A DNA stretch of 64,000 nt from Leptospiraceae bacterium (GCA_015075105.1 JABTUZ010000001.1:1189001-1253000), one strand, 5' to 3'; shown: positions 9,009 to 18,831, numbered from the stretch's first letter. A program made the numbers and translations. The notes: generated by a model from the letters alone, not told the origin.

Positions 9009-12000
9009 TTATTGATTGATTATTGAATAAATATTGATGACCGATTGATTGACCTGCTGAATACTTTTTAGGTAATTCAACTGAATGTCTGTTGCCGTTT
9101 GCAAAGCATACAAATACTCCACATAGCTTATATCGCCTGTGCGATAACCTAATTGAGCCGATGAAACAATATCGTTTGCATTAGGCAAGGCTTGTTGCTG
9201 ATAGTAATTGAACTCCTGCAAATCCTGCTGATACTGCTGTATGGCATTTTGAAACTGTGTTTCCAACAAAATTTGCTGTTGCTTGGTGTTGGCTTCAATG
9301 GCTTGTTTTTGATAGTCCAAAGATTTTATCCTTGCTTTTGTAGCTCCGAAAGTCAAAGGAATAGAAACACCAACGCTTACATAACTGAACCGATTGCCCG
9401 AATTAAAATACTGCTCCTGTCCGTTTATAGTTTGAAAACCTATTAAAGACTGATTAGTGTAACCAATCGTAAAATCGGGCAAACCCTGTGCTTTCTCTAC
9501 CTTTTTTGTTTGTTCTGCAATGATTATATCTTGATACAACGCCTTAATTGTCGGGTGGTTTGCAATGGCTGTGCTGTCTAACAAAGTGCTTACCTGCAAA
9601 GGCTTAAAATCTGTATCATTGGCAACTTCAAACGGTTCTTTTGTATTCATCAATGCCTGTAAATTTTGATAAGCATTATTGAGATAAACTCCATTTTGTT
9701 TCAGCAATAAATTGATTTCGCCTTGCTTGGCTTGTGCTGTACTGATTTCTACTTTTTTGGTGTCGCCTGTTTTGTAACGCAGTTCTGCCACTTTGATAAA
9801 ATCATTGTACAAACTATCCAAATACAACAACTGCTTTTGATTATTCTGCAAATACTGAATTTGATAGAAATAAGTACGCACTTGATTTTTTAACTCCAAT
9901 ACGGTTATTTCACTTTGTAATTCTTTGCCTTTTACTTCGGCATTTATCAGTTGTTTTTTAGCACCGAACAAAGTCGGAAACGGTATCGTTTGTGCTACTT
10001 GAAAAGATTGGTCAAACTTTATACTGTTGTATTGTCCCAACTGTGCATTAAAATCTAATTTCGGCAGTTCGCCTGCCGTTCTTTTAAGGCTTTGTGCCGA
10101 TTTGATTTCCCAATCTTTTGCTTTGATGTTGCCATTGTTCTGCACCGCAATATTTATGGCTTCATCTACACTAATGATTTTCTTGGTTTGGGCATTGGCA
10201 TTGTAACCTAATCCCGAAATCAAAAATACCAGTATGGTTGTAACTGATTTCATTTTTCCTTTTCTCTTAATGTTGATTTTTGAATTGAAAATGATGTAAA
10301 GCAAGGGCAATACAAACAGCGTAAGGAAAGTAGCCGTAATCAATCCGCCAATTACAACGGTTGCCAATGGTTTTTGTACTTCTGCTCCTGCACCTGTGCT
10401 TAATGCCATAGGCAAAAAGCCCAAACTTGCTACGGTTGCCGTCATTAGTACAGGTCGCAACCTTTCTTTTGTGCCGTCATATACCCGCTTCAGAATATCT
10501 TTTACTCCGTCTTTCTCTAATTGGTTGAAAGTTCCAATCAATACTATACCGTTCAGCACCGCCACTCCAAACAATGCAATGAAGCCAATTCCTGCGCTAA
10601 TACTGAAAGGCATTCCACGTAGCATTAATGCAAATACACCACCTATGGCACTCATTGGGATTGCCGTAAAAATCAGGCTTGCCTGTTTGACCGAACGGAA
10701 CGTAAAGTATAGCAATGAAAAAATAAGGAATAGCGAAATTGGTACAGCTATCATCAGGCGTTTGCTCGCTTTCTGCAAATTCTCAAACTGTCCGCCATAA
10801 GTAAAGTAATAGCCTGTGGGCAGTTTTATTTGTTCACTTAATTTCTGCTGAATATCTTCAACCACGCTTTGTACATCTCTGCCCGATACGTTGAAGCCGA
10901 TAACAATTCTTCTTTTGCTTGCTTCCCGGCTGATTTGTGCTGGTCCCAACTTGTAGCTGATATTAGCTACTTGTGATAATGGTATCTGATTGCCTGTGTT
11001 GGTAGGTATCATCAAATTACTTACATCATCTATGTCAGTTCTGTATGTGCTGTCTAATCGTACCACTAAATCAAAACGCCTTTCATTTTCAAACACCTGT
11101 CCTGTGGTCTTACCTGCGAAAGCCGTACTTACCACATTGTTTACATCTTCTACATTGATGCCGTAATTGGCAAGGCGTGTTCTGTCGTATTCCACATTGA
11201 TTTGTGGCAATCCGCTTACCCGTTCTACTTGTGGCGAAGTTGCTCCATTTACGCTTTGAATGACTTTGCTCACTTTGTTGGCATAAATGGAAAGGCTATC
11301 CAAATTTTCCCCGAAAATCTTAACCGCTACATCTTGCCTGATACCAGTCATCAATTCGTTGAAACGCATTTGTATTGGTTGGTTTTTTTCAAAGAATACG
11401 CCCGGAATTACTTCCAATGCTTCATTTATTTCATCGCCTAATTCTGTATAGCTCTTTTTTGTTTTCCATTCATCCTGCGGTTTCAAAATGACCATTAAGT
11501 CTGTGGCTTCGGGTGGCATTGGGTCTGTCGGCACTTCTGCTGCACCTGTTTTGCCAACCACCATTTTTACTTCATCAAACTGTTTGATAATCCTTGATGC
11601 CTGCATTGAAGTTTCAATACTTTGGCTCAACGAACTGCCTTGTGGCAATATGCAATGAAACGCAAAATCGCCCTCTTGTAATTGTGGTATAAATTCGCCA
11701 CCTAAATTTTTAAAGAGCAAAAGGGAAAAGGCAAAGAGTAGAGCGGTCGAAGCAACAATCCAATATTTTATTTTTACGGCTTTCTGCAAAAGCGGTTGGT
11801 AAATGCTTTGCAGGTAGTTCATCATCTTGTCTGAAATGGTTTCTTTGTGTGAAACTTTTTTTGACAAAAACAAAGCACACATCATTGGTATATAAGTAAG
11901 CGACAAAATCAATGCTCCCAAAATGGCAAATCCTACTGTTTTAGCCATTGGTGTAAACATTTTGCCCTCAACGCCTACCAATGTGAGAATAGGAATGTAC

Positions 12001-13376
12001 ACGATTAAAATAATGATTTCTCCAAACGCTGCACTGTTCCTGATTTTGGAAGCGGAAAGAAATACTTCATCGTCCATTTCCGATTGTGTCAATCGGTTCA
12101 TTGATTTTCGCAAACCCAAATGGTGTACAGTGGCTTCTACTATGATAACCGCACCGTCCACAATCAGCCCGAAGTCAATTGCTCCCAAGCTCATCAGGTT
12201 GGCACTTACTCCGAAAATATTCATCATTCCCAATGCAAACAGCATTGATAACGGAATGGCAGAAGCTACAATTAACCCTGCTCTTAGGTTTCCAAGAAAC
12301 AGTACCAAAACAAAAATTACAATCAACGCTCCCTCAATCAAATTCTTTTCTACGGTGCTGATTGCCCTGCCTACCAAATCGGTTCGGTCTAAGTAGGGTT
12401 CTATAACAACATCATCAGGCAAAGACTGCTGAATGACTGGCAATTTTTCTTTGATGCGTTTTACAACTTCGTTACTGTTCTCGCCTTTAAGCATCATTAC
12501 CACACCGCCAACGGCATCAACTTCGCCGTTGTAGGTTAATGCTCCATAACGGACTGCATTGCCAAAACGAACATCCGCAACGTCTTTTATAAAAATGGGA
12601 ATACTGCCGTTTGTGTTTTTTACAGCTATGTTTTTTACATCTTCCAATGATGTAACCAAACCAATACCTCGAATAAAGTAAGCATTTGGTTTCTTATCAA
12701 TGTATGCACCGCCTGTATTTTGGTTGTTCTTTTCAAGAGCATTGAAAATATCGGTAACACTTACACCCATTGCCTTTAAGCGGTTGGGATTTACGGCTAC
12801 TTCATATTGTTTCAGTTCGCCACCAAAACTGTTTACTTCGGCTATGCCTTTTGTTCCGTTTAGCTGTCGGGCAACAATCCAATCCTGCATTGTGCGCAAG
12901 TCTTTGGCATTGTATTTACTTTCGCTTCCCTTTTTGGGGTGTATGATATATTGGTACACTTCGCCTAAGCCTGTACTGACAGGTGCTAATTCGGGTGTAC
13001 CAATGCCTTTAGGTATCTTTTCTTCCGCTTCTTTCAACTTTTCATTGACAAGCTGCCGTGCAAAATAGATGTTGATGTCCTCGTGAAAAACAACGGTAAT
13101 AACCGAAAGCCCGAACCTTGAAATGCTTCGGGTTTCTTCCAAATCAGGAAGATTGGCAATGCTCTGTTCAATGGGGAATGTAACCAACTGTTCCACTTCC
13201 TGCCCTGCTAACGTGGGGCAAAGTGTAATTATTTGTACCTGATTGTTGGTAATATCCGGTACGGCATCAATGGGTAAGCGGGTAACGCTCCAGCTTCCCC
13301 AAATGATAAGTAACAAGGTCATAACACCAATGACCAACTTGTTCTTTATGCTAAATTTTATGATACTGTCTAACAC
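9009..13376 (-). CDS. Heavy-metal RND pump fused to a TolC-like outer membrane protein
   Basis: The 1455-residue protein is a natural fusion. Residues 1 to about 1040 are a CzcA-type RND transporter with two sets of membrane helices and large periplasmic loops; the acidic helix motif DFGLIVDGAVIIVEA lies near residue 400. A fresh signal-like sequence (MKSVTTILVFLISGLGYNA) follows, then a TolC-type coiled-coil region to the C-terminus. Such fusions are known from Bacteroidetes and would combine proton-driven pump and outer-membrane channel. The adaptor gene lies 6 bp downstream but is IS-disrupted. The neighbouring ATPase suggests zinc or cadmium as substrate, by inference from context. Confidence 0.85.
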   Translation of the reverse strand: MLDSIIKFSIKNKLVIGVMTLLLIIWGSWSVTRLPIDAVPDITNNQVQIITLCPTLAGQEVEQLVTFPIEQSIANLPDLEETRSISRFGLSVITVVFHEDINIYFARQLVNEKLKEAEEKIPKGIGTPELAPVSTGLGEVYQYIIHPKKGSESKYNAKDLRTMQDWIVARQLNGTKGIAEVNSFGGELKQYEVAVNPNRLKAMGVSVTDIFNALEKNNQNTGGAYIDKKPNAYFIRGIGLVTSLEDVKNIAVKNTNGSIPIFIKDVADVRFGNAVRYGALTYNGEVDAVGGVVMMLKGENSNEVVKRIKEKLPVIQQSLPDDVVIEPYLDRTDLVGRAISTVEKNLIEGALIVIFVLVLFLGNLRAGLIVASAIPLSMLFALGMMNIFGVSANLMSLGAIDFGLIVDGAVIIVEATVHHLGLRKSMNRLTQSEMDDEVFLSASKIRNSAAFGEIIILIVYIPILTLVGVEGKMFTPMAKTVGFAILGALILSLTYIPMMCALFLSKKVSHKETISDKMMNYLQSIYQPLLQKAVKIKYWIVASTALLFAFSLLLFKNLGGEFIPQLQEGDFAFHCILPQGSSLSQSIETSMQASRIIKQFDEVKMVVGKTGAAEVPTDPMPPEATDLMVILKPQDEWKTKKSYTELGDEINEALEVIPGVFFEKNQPIQMRFNELMTGIRQDVAVKIFGENLDSLSIYANKVSKVIQSVNGATSPQVERVSGLPQINVEYDRTRLANYGINVEDVNNVVSTAFAGKTTGQVFENERRFDLVVRLDSTYRTDIDDVSNLMIPTNTGNQIPLSQVANISYKLGPAQISREASKRRIVIGFNVSGRDVQSVVEDIQQKLSEQIKLPTGYYFTYGGQFENLQKASKRLMIAVPISLFLIFSLLYFTFRSVKQASLIFTAIPMSAIGGVFALMLRGMPFSISAGIGFIALFGVAVLNGIVLIGTFNQLEKDGVKDILKRVYDGTKERLRPVLMTATVASLGFLPMALSTGAGAEVQKPLATVVIGGLITATFLTLFVLPLLYIIFNSKINIKRKGKMKSVTTILVFLISGLGYNANAQTKKIISVDEAINIAVQNNGNIKAKDWEIKSAQSLKRTAGELPKLDFNAQLGQYNSIKFDQSFQVAQTIPFPTLFGAKKQLINAEVKGKELQSEITVLELKNQVRTYFYQIQYLQNNQKQLLYLDSLYNDFIKVAELRYKTGDTKKVEISTAQAKQGEINLLLKQNGVYLNNAYQNLQALMNTKEPFEVANDTDFKPLQVSTLLDSTAIANHPTIKALYQDIIIAEQTKKVEKAQGLPDFTIGYTNQSLIGFQTINGQEQYFNSGNRFSYVSVGVSIPLTFGATKARIKSLDYQKQAIEANTKQQQILLETQFQNAIQQYQQDLQEFNYYQQQALPNANDIVSSAQLGYRTGDISYVEYLYALQTATDIQLNYLKSIQQVNQSVINIYSIINQ

Positions 13377-13519
13377 AATTCATTTGATTAATGATTAATA
13401 CGAATGGATTTGAACTCTTTCTGTATGGCACAGAAAGAACAGTTAATGCACAAAATGACGATACACAGCGATTAACGCATAGCGTTATGCTTGCACCAAT
13501 AGTACATTAGCCGATAGTA

Positions 13520-13846
13520 TTAGGCATTAATCTTTGGCGGTTGCCAAATGTTTCCGTAGAAATTGGAAACTAATACAAAATCACGTCTTGGGAATGTGAT
13601 TTTTGAACTTACAGGGGTTTTCTTTATACAAAGTTTATAAACTCCGAGATTTGTACTTGCCGTTGTACCACAACAAGTACAAGTACAAAACGGACTGCAA
13701 GTATCGTTATGGTCGCTCTTGTGGCTGTGAGCATCTGCACGTTCTGCAACTTCGGTTTTACTTCTGCAATCATTAGACGCATCACTACAAGGCATTACTG
13801 ATAATGCCAAAATGTAAATGCTGAATATGTATGCAAAAAACTTCAT
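13520..13846 (-). CDS. Small secreted Cys/His-rich protein (DUF6660-like)
   Basis: A 108-residue protein with an N-terminal signal sequence and a cysteine- and histidine-rich middle (HSHKSDHND, then CSPFCTCTCCG). The composition suggests periplasmic metal binding. Small proteins of this type commonly precede CzcA-type genes in Bacteroidetes, and here it stands first in the efflux set of cassette C10, 143 bp ahead of the pump gene. The family name is from memory of typical neighbours and is tentative. Confidence 0.6.
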   Translation of the reverse strand: MKFFAYIFSIYILALSVMPCSDASNDCRSKTEVAERADAHSHKSDHNDTCSPFCTCTCCGTTASTNLGVYKLCIKKTPVSSKITFPRRDFVLVSNFYGNIWQPPKINA

Positions 13847-13899
13847 TTGGTGGCAAAGTTAGTAAAATTCTGAAACGCTGTATTCAAAGCGTTGGAAAA

Positions 13900-13964
13900 A
13901 AGTGGCTCTTTTGGTTTTGCGAAGCGTTGGCGTTGTGTGTCGGGCAAAACCAAATGTGCCACTT
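13900..13964. other. Structured hairpin element, right copy
   Basis: Direct counterpart of 4390-4452. It shares GCGTTGGAAAAA in front, TCTTTTG and AAATGTG, but stems are AAGTGGC/GCCACTT and TTGGTTTTGC/GCAAAACCAA. The compensatory changes keep the fold. Role unknown. Confidence 0.6.
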
Positions 13965-14083
13965 GTGCGGTGGCAGAAAAACAAAAAAATGTGTGTTGGG
14001 CAAAATTAAATCTTTGTCTTGTGTCATTGTCTGCTCGTTTTTTCTGTCCGTTTGGTCTTGGTAGTGTCGTCCGTTACCATTGC

Positions 14084-14225
14084 TGCCAACGTTCAAGAGT
14101 AGCTGACGTTTCAAAGCTGGCGTGAACTTTGCTTTTGTTTGCAAAGTTCATGACAGATTTGAAATGTGGTGAAACCAAGCCACCGAATCTTCTCTCGGTG
14201 GCGCGTGACTCACTCTTTGTTGTCC
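14084..14225. repeat. attC-like site between C9 and C10 (142 bp)
   Basis: Outer boxes are TGCCAAC and GTTGTCC. The inner arm AAGAGTAGCTGAC is imperfectly complementary to GTGACTCACTCTT. The left part (GTTCAAGAGTAGC) is shared with the site at 2492. Confidence 0.75.
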
Positions 14226-14316
14226 GATCGTTTTAGCCTCCGTATAACGATAACTCCTATTGACGCTGGTTTACTATGAATAGCCTCGACACGATGTCGA
14301 GTGTATTAGTAAATAT
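14226..14316. other. Left end module of cassette C9 with palindrome
   Basis: This end is an imperfect inverted copy of 17230-17317 (shared blocks TTTTAGCCTC, ATTGACGCT and CCTCGACA). It contains the palindrome TCGACACGATGTCGA. A related module bounds cassette C3 at 31473-31550 and 33820-33906. Confidence 0.7.
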
Positions 14317-15273
14317 TTATATACAACTGGAATAAGGTAAAGATTTTATGTATTCTTCCATAAAACTCCAATTAGGATTTCCTTTTTTATCAACAGGTAA
14401 TTTGATGATTGTCTTTTTCATTCGAGTAGTTCCAAATTTTCTTCCATATGCATATCTGTATTTTTCCTTTTCAATTAACACCGAGAGGAATAAACCAATA
14501 AATTTATTAAAGACAAATTTCGGTTTAAAAATTCTTATATCGTCTGGTGATGCACAGAAGTCTAGTGGTTGATAAAAAGTAGAACCGACAGAACCGTTTC
14601 TCGCAACGGTTAAGCAATTATTTTCATTTGTTGCTTCATTACTAATAAAAGATGCTATACCATTATTTGATTGTGTTGAAGAAATATATGGTACATTACC
14701 AACTTCAATGCTATCGGTTAAATTTTCATCTTTACTCGAATAAATATCAAAAATATATGATAATTCAAATTCCTTCCAATCTTCAATATTTAACTTAATA
14801 TTTTTTTTGTTTAAAGGTTCTTTTTTAAAGGGTATAGATGCCGCATATTTTTTTATAAATTTTGGTATCTCTTTTAAGTCAGGAACTAGTAAATTATCAA
14901 AAGTAGAATTTGCTTCTCTTGAGTGAGAATGATATCTAAATCTATTATTTTCTATAGCAACACAATAAAATAATTTTTCTTCAATACTCATTTCTATTTT
15001 TGCTCTTAATACTTTTATGTTTTGAGCTGTATAAAAATGTTCAGGTTGAACAAAAGAAGATAATAGATAACTTCCACCCATAGTTACGGTAATAAGACCT
15101 GGTTCAAAAGGATCAATCTCATTAAACCGTTCTACCTTCGCCATAAACCCATTGTTCTGAGAACTACGACTAATAAAATTTATTCCTTCTTCTTGATTTA
15201 TTGAAACATCCATTTTAGAAAAATCAAACTGATTACCATATTTTATATCAAAGAGCTCGCTTATAACTATCAT
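14317..15273 (-). CDS. Specificity subunit of a BcgI-like restriction-modification system
   Basis: The 318-residue protein has two similar halves, each starting with a target-recognition-like segment (IISELFDIKYGNQFD near residue 3 and FELSYIFDIYSS near residue 168). That is the layout of HsdS/BcgI-B subunits, which choose the DNA sequence to be cut and methylated. It directly follows the methylase-nuclease subunit, with stop and start sharing one base (15273). At 318 residues it is shorter than classical HsdS, as expected for a type IIB/IIG partner. Only gene pair of cassette C9. Confidence 0.8.
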   Translation of the reverse strand: MIVISELFDIKYGNQFDFSKMDVSINQEEGINFISRSSQNNGFMAKVERFNEIDPFEPGLITVTMGGSYLLSSFVQPEHFYTAQNIKVLRAKIEMSIEEKLFYCVAIENNRFRYHSHSREANSTFDNLLVPDLKEIPKFIKKYAASIPFKKEPLNKKNIKLNIEDWKEFELSYIFDIYSSKDENLTDSIEVGNVPYISSTQSNNGIASFISNEATNENNCLTVARNGSVGSTFYQPLDFCASPDDIRIFKPKFVFNKFIGLFLSVLIEKEKYRYAYGRKFGTTRMKKTIIKLPVDKKGNPNWSFMEEYIKSLPYSSCI

Positions 15274-17114
15274 TAAGTGCCTACTTTATTTAAAAATTTA
15301 AAAGCAATAAACTCATTTACTTTACTCTCGAAATCTTTCTCTGATATTACAGAGTAGTCTGTCTCCATATAGGCTTCTGCACACCATTCATTTTCAGCAA
15401 TAACCTCTTGCTTGATAGATAATCCTGGTATTTCATCGAAACTATTATATGCAGATAGCCATTTTTCTTTAATAGAGTTCCACTTATTTCTAGCATCTAT
15501 TCGTCCTCTATGTTTTCGTTTTTCAAAACCATCATTTTTAAAATATCCAAACCATGTTTTTTTACCTTCATTTTTTTCATTTGCTTTAAATATCATTATT
15601 GCTGTAACGACTCCGACAGGATAGAACAAGTCGTCAGGCATAGATAATACTGCTATTAATCTGTGCTTTTCTAATATACGTCTTTTAGTAGCTATTAGTT
15701 CTTTCTCATTTTTTATGGCACAACTCATTTGAACAATTGCTACAACAACACCATTTTGAGAAGATACTACATTTAATGCATGTTCAATAAAACGCATCTG
15801 ACCATCAGTACCTACATCATAAGGAGGGTTTAAAAATGCGACATCAGGCTTATGATTTTTTATAATTATATTTTCAAATGCAAAGCAATCTCCATTATAA
15901 ATATTTGATTTTCCATCTCCTCTCATCATCATATTTGAACAAGCATAAGTAAACATAGACGGTCTTAATTCGACTCCTATAAGCTGATTAGCTTTAATCT
16001 CAGCCTTTTTTGTGCTATTATTTCCAGCTAGGCTTAACATTCTTTTCATTCCAGCGATTAAAAAACCACCTGTTCCACAAACTGGATCATAGATTATACT
16101 ATTTTTATTTATCTTTGCTAGGTCACAAAAAAAATCCGTGATGTGAAAAGGAGTAAGTACTAGTCCTTGGCTCTGCTCACTTCCTGCATATCGTATAAAC
16201 TCAGTATAAAAACGACCAAGTACATCAAATCCAGATTGTTCCATATCTATTAATGGAAATACATTATCATGAAGGTAGGATATAATTTCCTTATTTACTT
16301 CTATGGATTTTTCTCTTTCTTTTCTATTCTTATGTTTTATTTCATCAGAATTGAAAATTGGTTCATTTAATATTGTACTGTATTCACCAATCATCGAATC
16401 TTTGCTTTTTACTGAATTTGATGATAAGACATTTTCTATAGCATTCAGCATGGCTTTTACTAAATTCTTAGATGTCGTATGCTCTTTATAACCACTTTTA
16501 AATGGATTATCTAACAATGAAAGTAGTATGGCACTTACCATAGTACATCTTTTGATTTCAGTCACGGAATAAGACTGATATAACTCATTAAGATAAATGG
16601 CTTTTTGAACGATATCAACGTTTTTTAAATTTTCAGAAAACTGTTCGTTCTTAAACAGTTTAAGATAATCATTTACTGAAAGAAGATTTTTATCTTCTTT
16701 GCTTTCAGAATAGGATTTAGCACCCTTTTTAAATATAAAATGAGAAACTATTAGTTCACTCTTAGTCTCTCCACTTACTGCGATAGCAATTACATCAAAA
16801 TTCTTGGATAAATTTTTAGCGTAATGCAAAACTCCGTCAACAGCAAAGTCTTTAGGGTTGTCAAGCTTTTTGCTCTTATGAGATGATGTCATTGCTTTAC
16901 ATTCAATGACAATGAGATAATCCATATTACCAGCGGGAAAAGTAATTACAAATTCAGGTCTTCCTATCCCAGAACCAGATTTAGATGACTGTTGTAATAA
17001 TTCATTTACCCTACGGTTAGAGGATTTCTGCTCTTCAAGTTTAATTACACTAAAAAGTGGGTCTCTTTTGAAGTGTTCCCTAACAATATCTTCCGTTTTT
17101 TTTTCATTTGCCAT
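15273..17114 (-). CDS. Fused nuclease and N6-adenine methylase (BcgI A-type subunit)
   Basis: The 613-residue protein carries an N-terminal PD-(D/E)xK-like nuclease (GRPEF near residue 50, then YLIVIECKA near residue 70). A type I-like N6-adenine methylase follows, with the SAM motif DPVCGTGGF near residue 345 and the catalytic NPPYDVG near residue 430. Nuclease and methylase in one chain next to a separate specificity gene is the arrangement of BcgI-like type IIB enzymes, which restrict foreign DNA and protect the host by adenine methylation. No separate motor subunit is present, which argues against a classical type I system. Cassette C9, transcribed away from the integrase. Confidence 0.8.
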   Translation of the reverse strand: MANEKKTEDIVREHFKRDPLFSVIKLEEQKSSNRRVNELLQQSSKSGSGIGRPEFVITFPAGNMDYLIVIECKAMTSSHKSKKLDNPKDFAVDGVLHYAKNLSKNFDVIAIAVSGETKSELIVSHFIFKKGAKSYSESKEDKNLLSVNDYLKLFKNEQFSENLKNVDIVQKAIYLNELYQSYSVTEIKRCTMVSAILLSLLDNPFKSGYKEHTTSKNLVKAMLNAIENVLSSNSVKSKDSMIGEYSTILNEPIFNSDEIKHKNRKEREKSIEVNKEIISYLHDNVFPLIDMEQSGFDVLGRFYTEFIRYAGSEQSQGLVLTPFHITDFFCDLAKINKNSIIYDPVCGTGGFLIAGMKRMLSLAGNNSTKKAEIKANQLIGVELRPSMFTYACSNMMMRGDGKSNIYNGDCFAFENIIIKNHKPDVAFLNPPYDVGTDGQMRFIEHALNVVSSQNGVVVAIVQMSCAIKNEKELIATKRRILEKHRLIAVLSMPDDLFYPVGVVTAIMIFKANEKNEGKKTWFGYFKNDGFEKRKHRGRIDARNKWNSIKEKWLSAYNSFDEIPGLSIKQEVIAENEWCAEAYMETDYSVISEKDFESKVNEFIAFKFLNKVGT

Positions 17115-17229
17115 AGTAAAATTGTCGGAAATCCTTTGAAGTTTAGGAGTTTATTCTCAATTAGACATAATATTTTTATACATCTTGAATTTCCACAAAA
17201 AAGAATCTCCTATTTGAAAAAAATAGAGT

Positions 17230-17317
17230 CTTTCCGAGACACGATGTCGAGGAAACCTACACAAATAAAGTCCCAAGCGTCAATCCTCTTTCGGTTCAAG
17301 GCTGAGGCTAAAATGTC
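17230..17317. other. Right end module of cassette C9 with palindrome
   Basis: Contains CGAGACACGATGTCGAGG and runs to the R box at 17318. Read on the - strand it matches the left end module of C9 and the right end module of C3 (GTAGGTT, CGTGTCTCGGAAAGA). Confidence 0.7.
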
Positions 17318-17449
17318 GGACAACGGTTCTGGTATTTATGAAGGGCGGGATTAGATGTACAAAAGTTAAGCTTTGCACTACCGCTTAATAGAATTACTGT
17401 CGCTGAAATTATGACGTTCAGCCCGCCTTTAATAAATACCATGTTAGCG
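17318..17449. repeat. attC-like site between C8 and C9 (132 bp)
   Basis: Outer boxes are GGACAAC and GTTAGCG. Inner arms TGGTATTTAT...GGGCGGG and CCCGCC...AATAAATACCA are complementary. Confidence 0.8.
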
Positions 17450-17475
17450 GTTCGTTGTTGTTTTCGTGTATTTTT

Positions 17476-17892
17476 TTATTCGTGATAACCCTTTTTTACT
17501 TGTCGTTTTGAAATCCACCAATAATTTCCACAAGGGTCAATTATACCCGATTGTCTGTCTTCGTATGGCATATCTGCTGGTTCAAATTCAATTTTCGCTC
17601 CATTGTCAACGGCTCTTTGATGAACAGCTTCTACATCGTCAACGAAAAGATAAAGTGCTGTTCTCATTCCTTCAAATTGTTCTCTGGCTTGACTAATCAT
17701 AAAGCAAGTGTCGCCTATTTGCAGAATACAGTTTGCTATATCTCCATTGGTTGGGTTTACAGAACGGTTAATTTCTTTCGCAAAAAAGGCATTTTTCAGA
17801 AAGTCAATTAAGAGTTGTGGTTTGTCAACAAAAAGATATGGAGTAACTGTATGAAAGTTGTCAGGTTTGTATGTATTAAGTATGTCGTTCAT
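17476..17892 (-). CDS. VOC superfamily (glyoxalase/PhnB-like) protein
   Basis: The 138-residue protein has the beta-alpha-beta-beta-beta repeat pattern of the vicinal oxygen chelate fold, with TVTPYLFVDKPQLLIDFL at the start and the typical end DRQSGIIDPCGNYWWIS. Such proteins bind a divalent metal and serve as lyases, dioxygenases or drug-binding resistance proteins. The exact role cannot be told from sequence. It is the sole gene of the small cassette C8, which has classical integron cassette size (534 bp). Confidence 0.8.
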   Translation of the reverse strand: MNDILNTYKPDNFHTVTPYLFVDKPQLLIDFLKNAFFAKEINRSVNPTNGDIANCILQIGDTCFMISQAREQFEGMRTALYLFVDDVEAVHQRAVDNGAKIEFEPADMPYEDRQSGIIDPCGNYWWISKRQVKKGYHE

Positions 17893-17969
17893 TTTTTACA
17901 TTTTTAGGTTTAGAATTTACTTATCTTTTTTATTCAGTCATTTTTAGGGGTGCGTTTTTCTACAATGAC

Positions 17970-18112
17970 CGCTAACGTTCAAGCGTGTGAGAAGTTTTTC
18001 GAGGGCATGGTTCTTGCTTCTTCTCTGCAAGAACCATGACCGAAGAAAAATTTGGCGAAGCCCGAAACCAGCCCTTCAGTTCGGGCTGGTTGAAGCTCAC
18101 ACGCTATTATAG
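17970..18112. repeat. attC-like site between C7 and C8, crossover base altered
   Basis: The left box CGCTAAC and inner arms AAGCGTGTGAG/CTCACACGCT are intact. The right box reads ATTATAG rather than GTTRRRY, so the conserved G of the core is A. Flanking GGGC and T-run still match the other end of C7. Confidence 0.75.
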
Positions 18113-18121
18113 GGCGTTTTT

Positions 18122-18822
18122 TTAACTATTTTCAATAATTTTTTTTAATAATTCTATCTTATCTTTATTTAAATTCCTAAAAGCAAGACCGATACCATTG
18201 TTATCTATTCTTACAACTCCAGTAGAGAAATTATAAGATTTCTCTTCAAAATATATTTCCACTTCAATTTCTTCTGTTAGCTGGAAGGGGCATTCAGGAA
18301 AAAAGACAAAAATTCCACTTAGACTTGCATCTGCTGTTACGTAATCGATTCCTTTTATTTTTACTCATAATTCAAGGGGGTTCTCTTTTCTCCTCGCCAA
18401 CCTCTTGGATACATTTTTAAATAAGGAGCGGATATATCTTTTTTGCAGAAGTAGATAACTAATGATAACCAGACTATTGTCCTGAATAATATTCCTGAAT
18501 TTTGAATACTAGGAAGAACAACTAACGAGTAAATATTCTGGAAAATTAGGATACTTGAATAAGTTAAAAATAAATACCATCCTCTTTTCTTACCTAAGAA
18601 TAGCATTATAGCAATCAGGATAGGAGCAAACAACATAATATTAGTAAATACTGAAAGTTTTGATGGTATTTTATGAAAGTCTTTAAAAGGTATATTGTTA
18701 CTCAAGCCCATGTAAGAGATATTGATTAGTGGCAATACAAATAAAAACAAAGACAAAATCATTATACTGGTTGGTATCTTTATTCTTTTTCGTCTCTCAG
18801 TTAAAAAATTAAATATTTTCAT
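18122..18822 (-). pseudogene. Membrane protein with C-terminal PilZ domain, frameshifted
   Basis: The first frame (18822-18361) encodes 153 residues with about four membrane helices, ending GWRGEKRTPLNYE. The next frame continues without a start codon as VKIKGIDYVTADASLSG and ends at 18122. Together they give a PilZ-like domain with the R-xxx-R type start, the (T)ADASLSG motif and VVRIDNNGIGLAF. PilZ domains bind cyclic di-GMP, so the intact protein would be a membrane receptor. Restoring one G in GAGTA (18362-18366) would join the two frames. It is the last gene of the cassette C7 operon. Confidence 0.75.
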
Positions 18823-18831
18823 ATATTTTCC

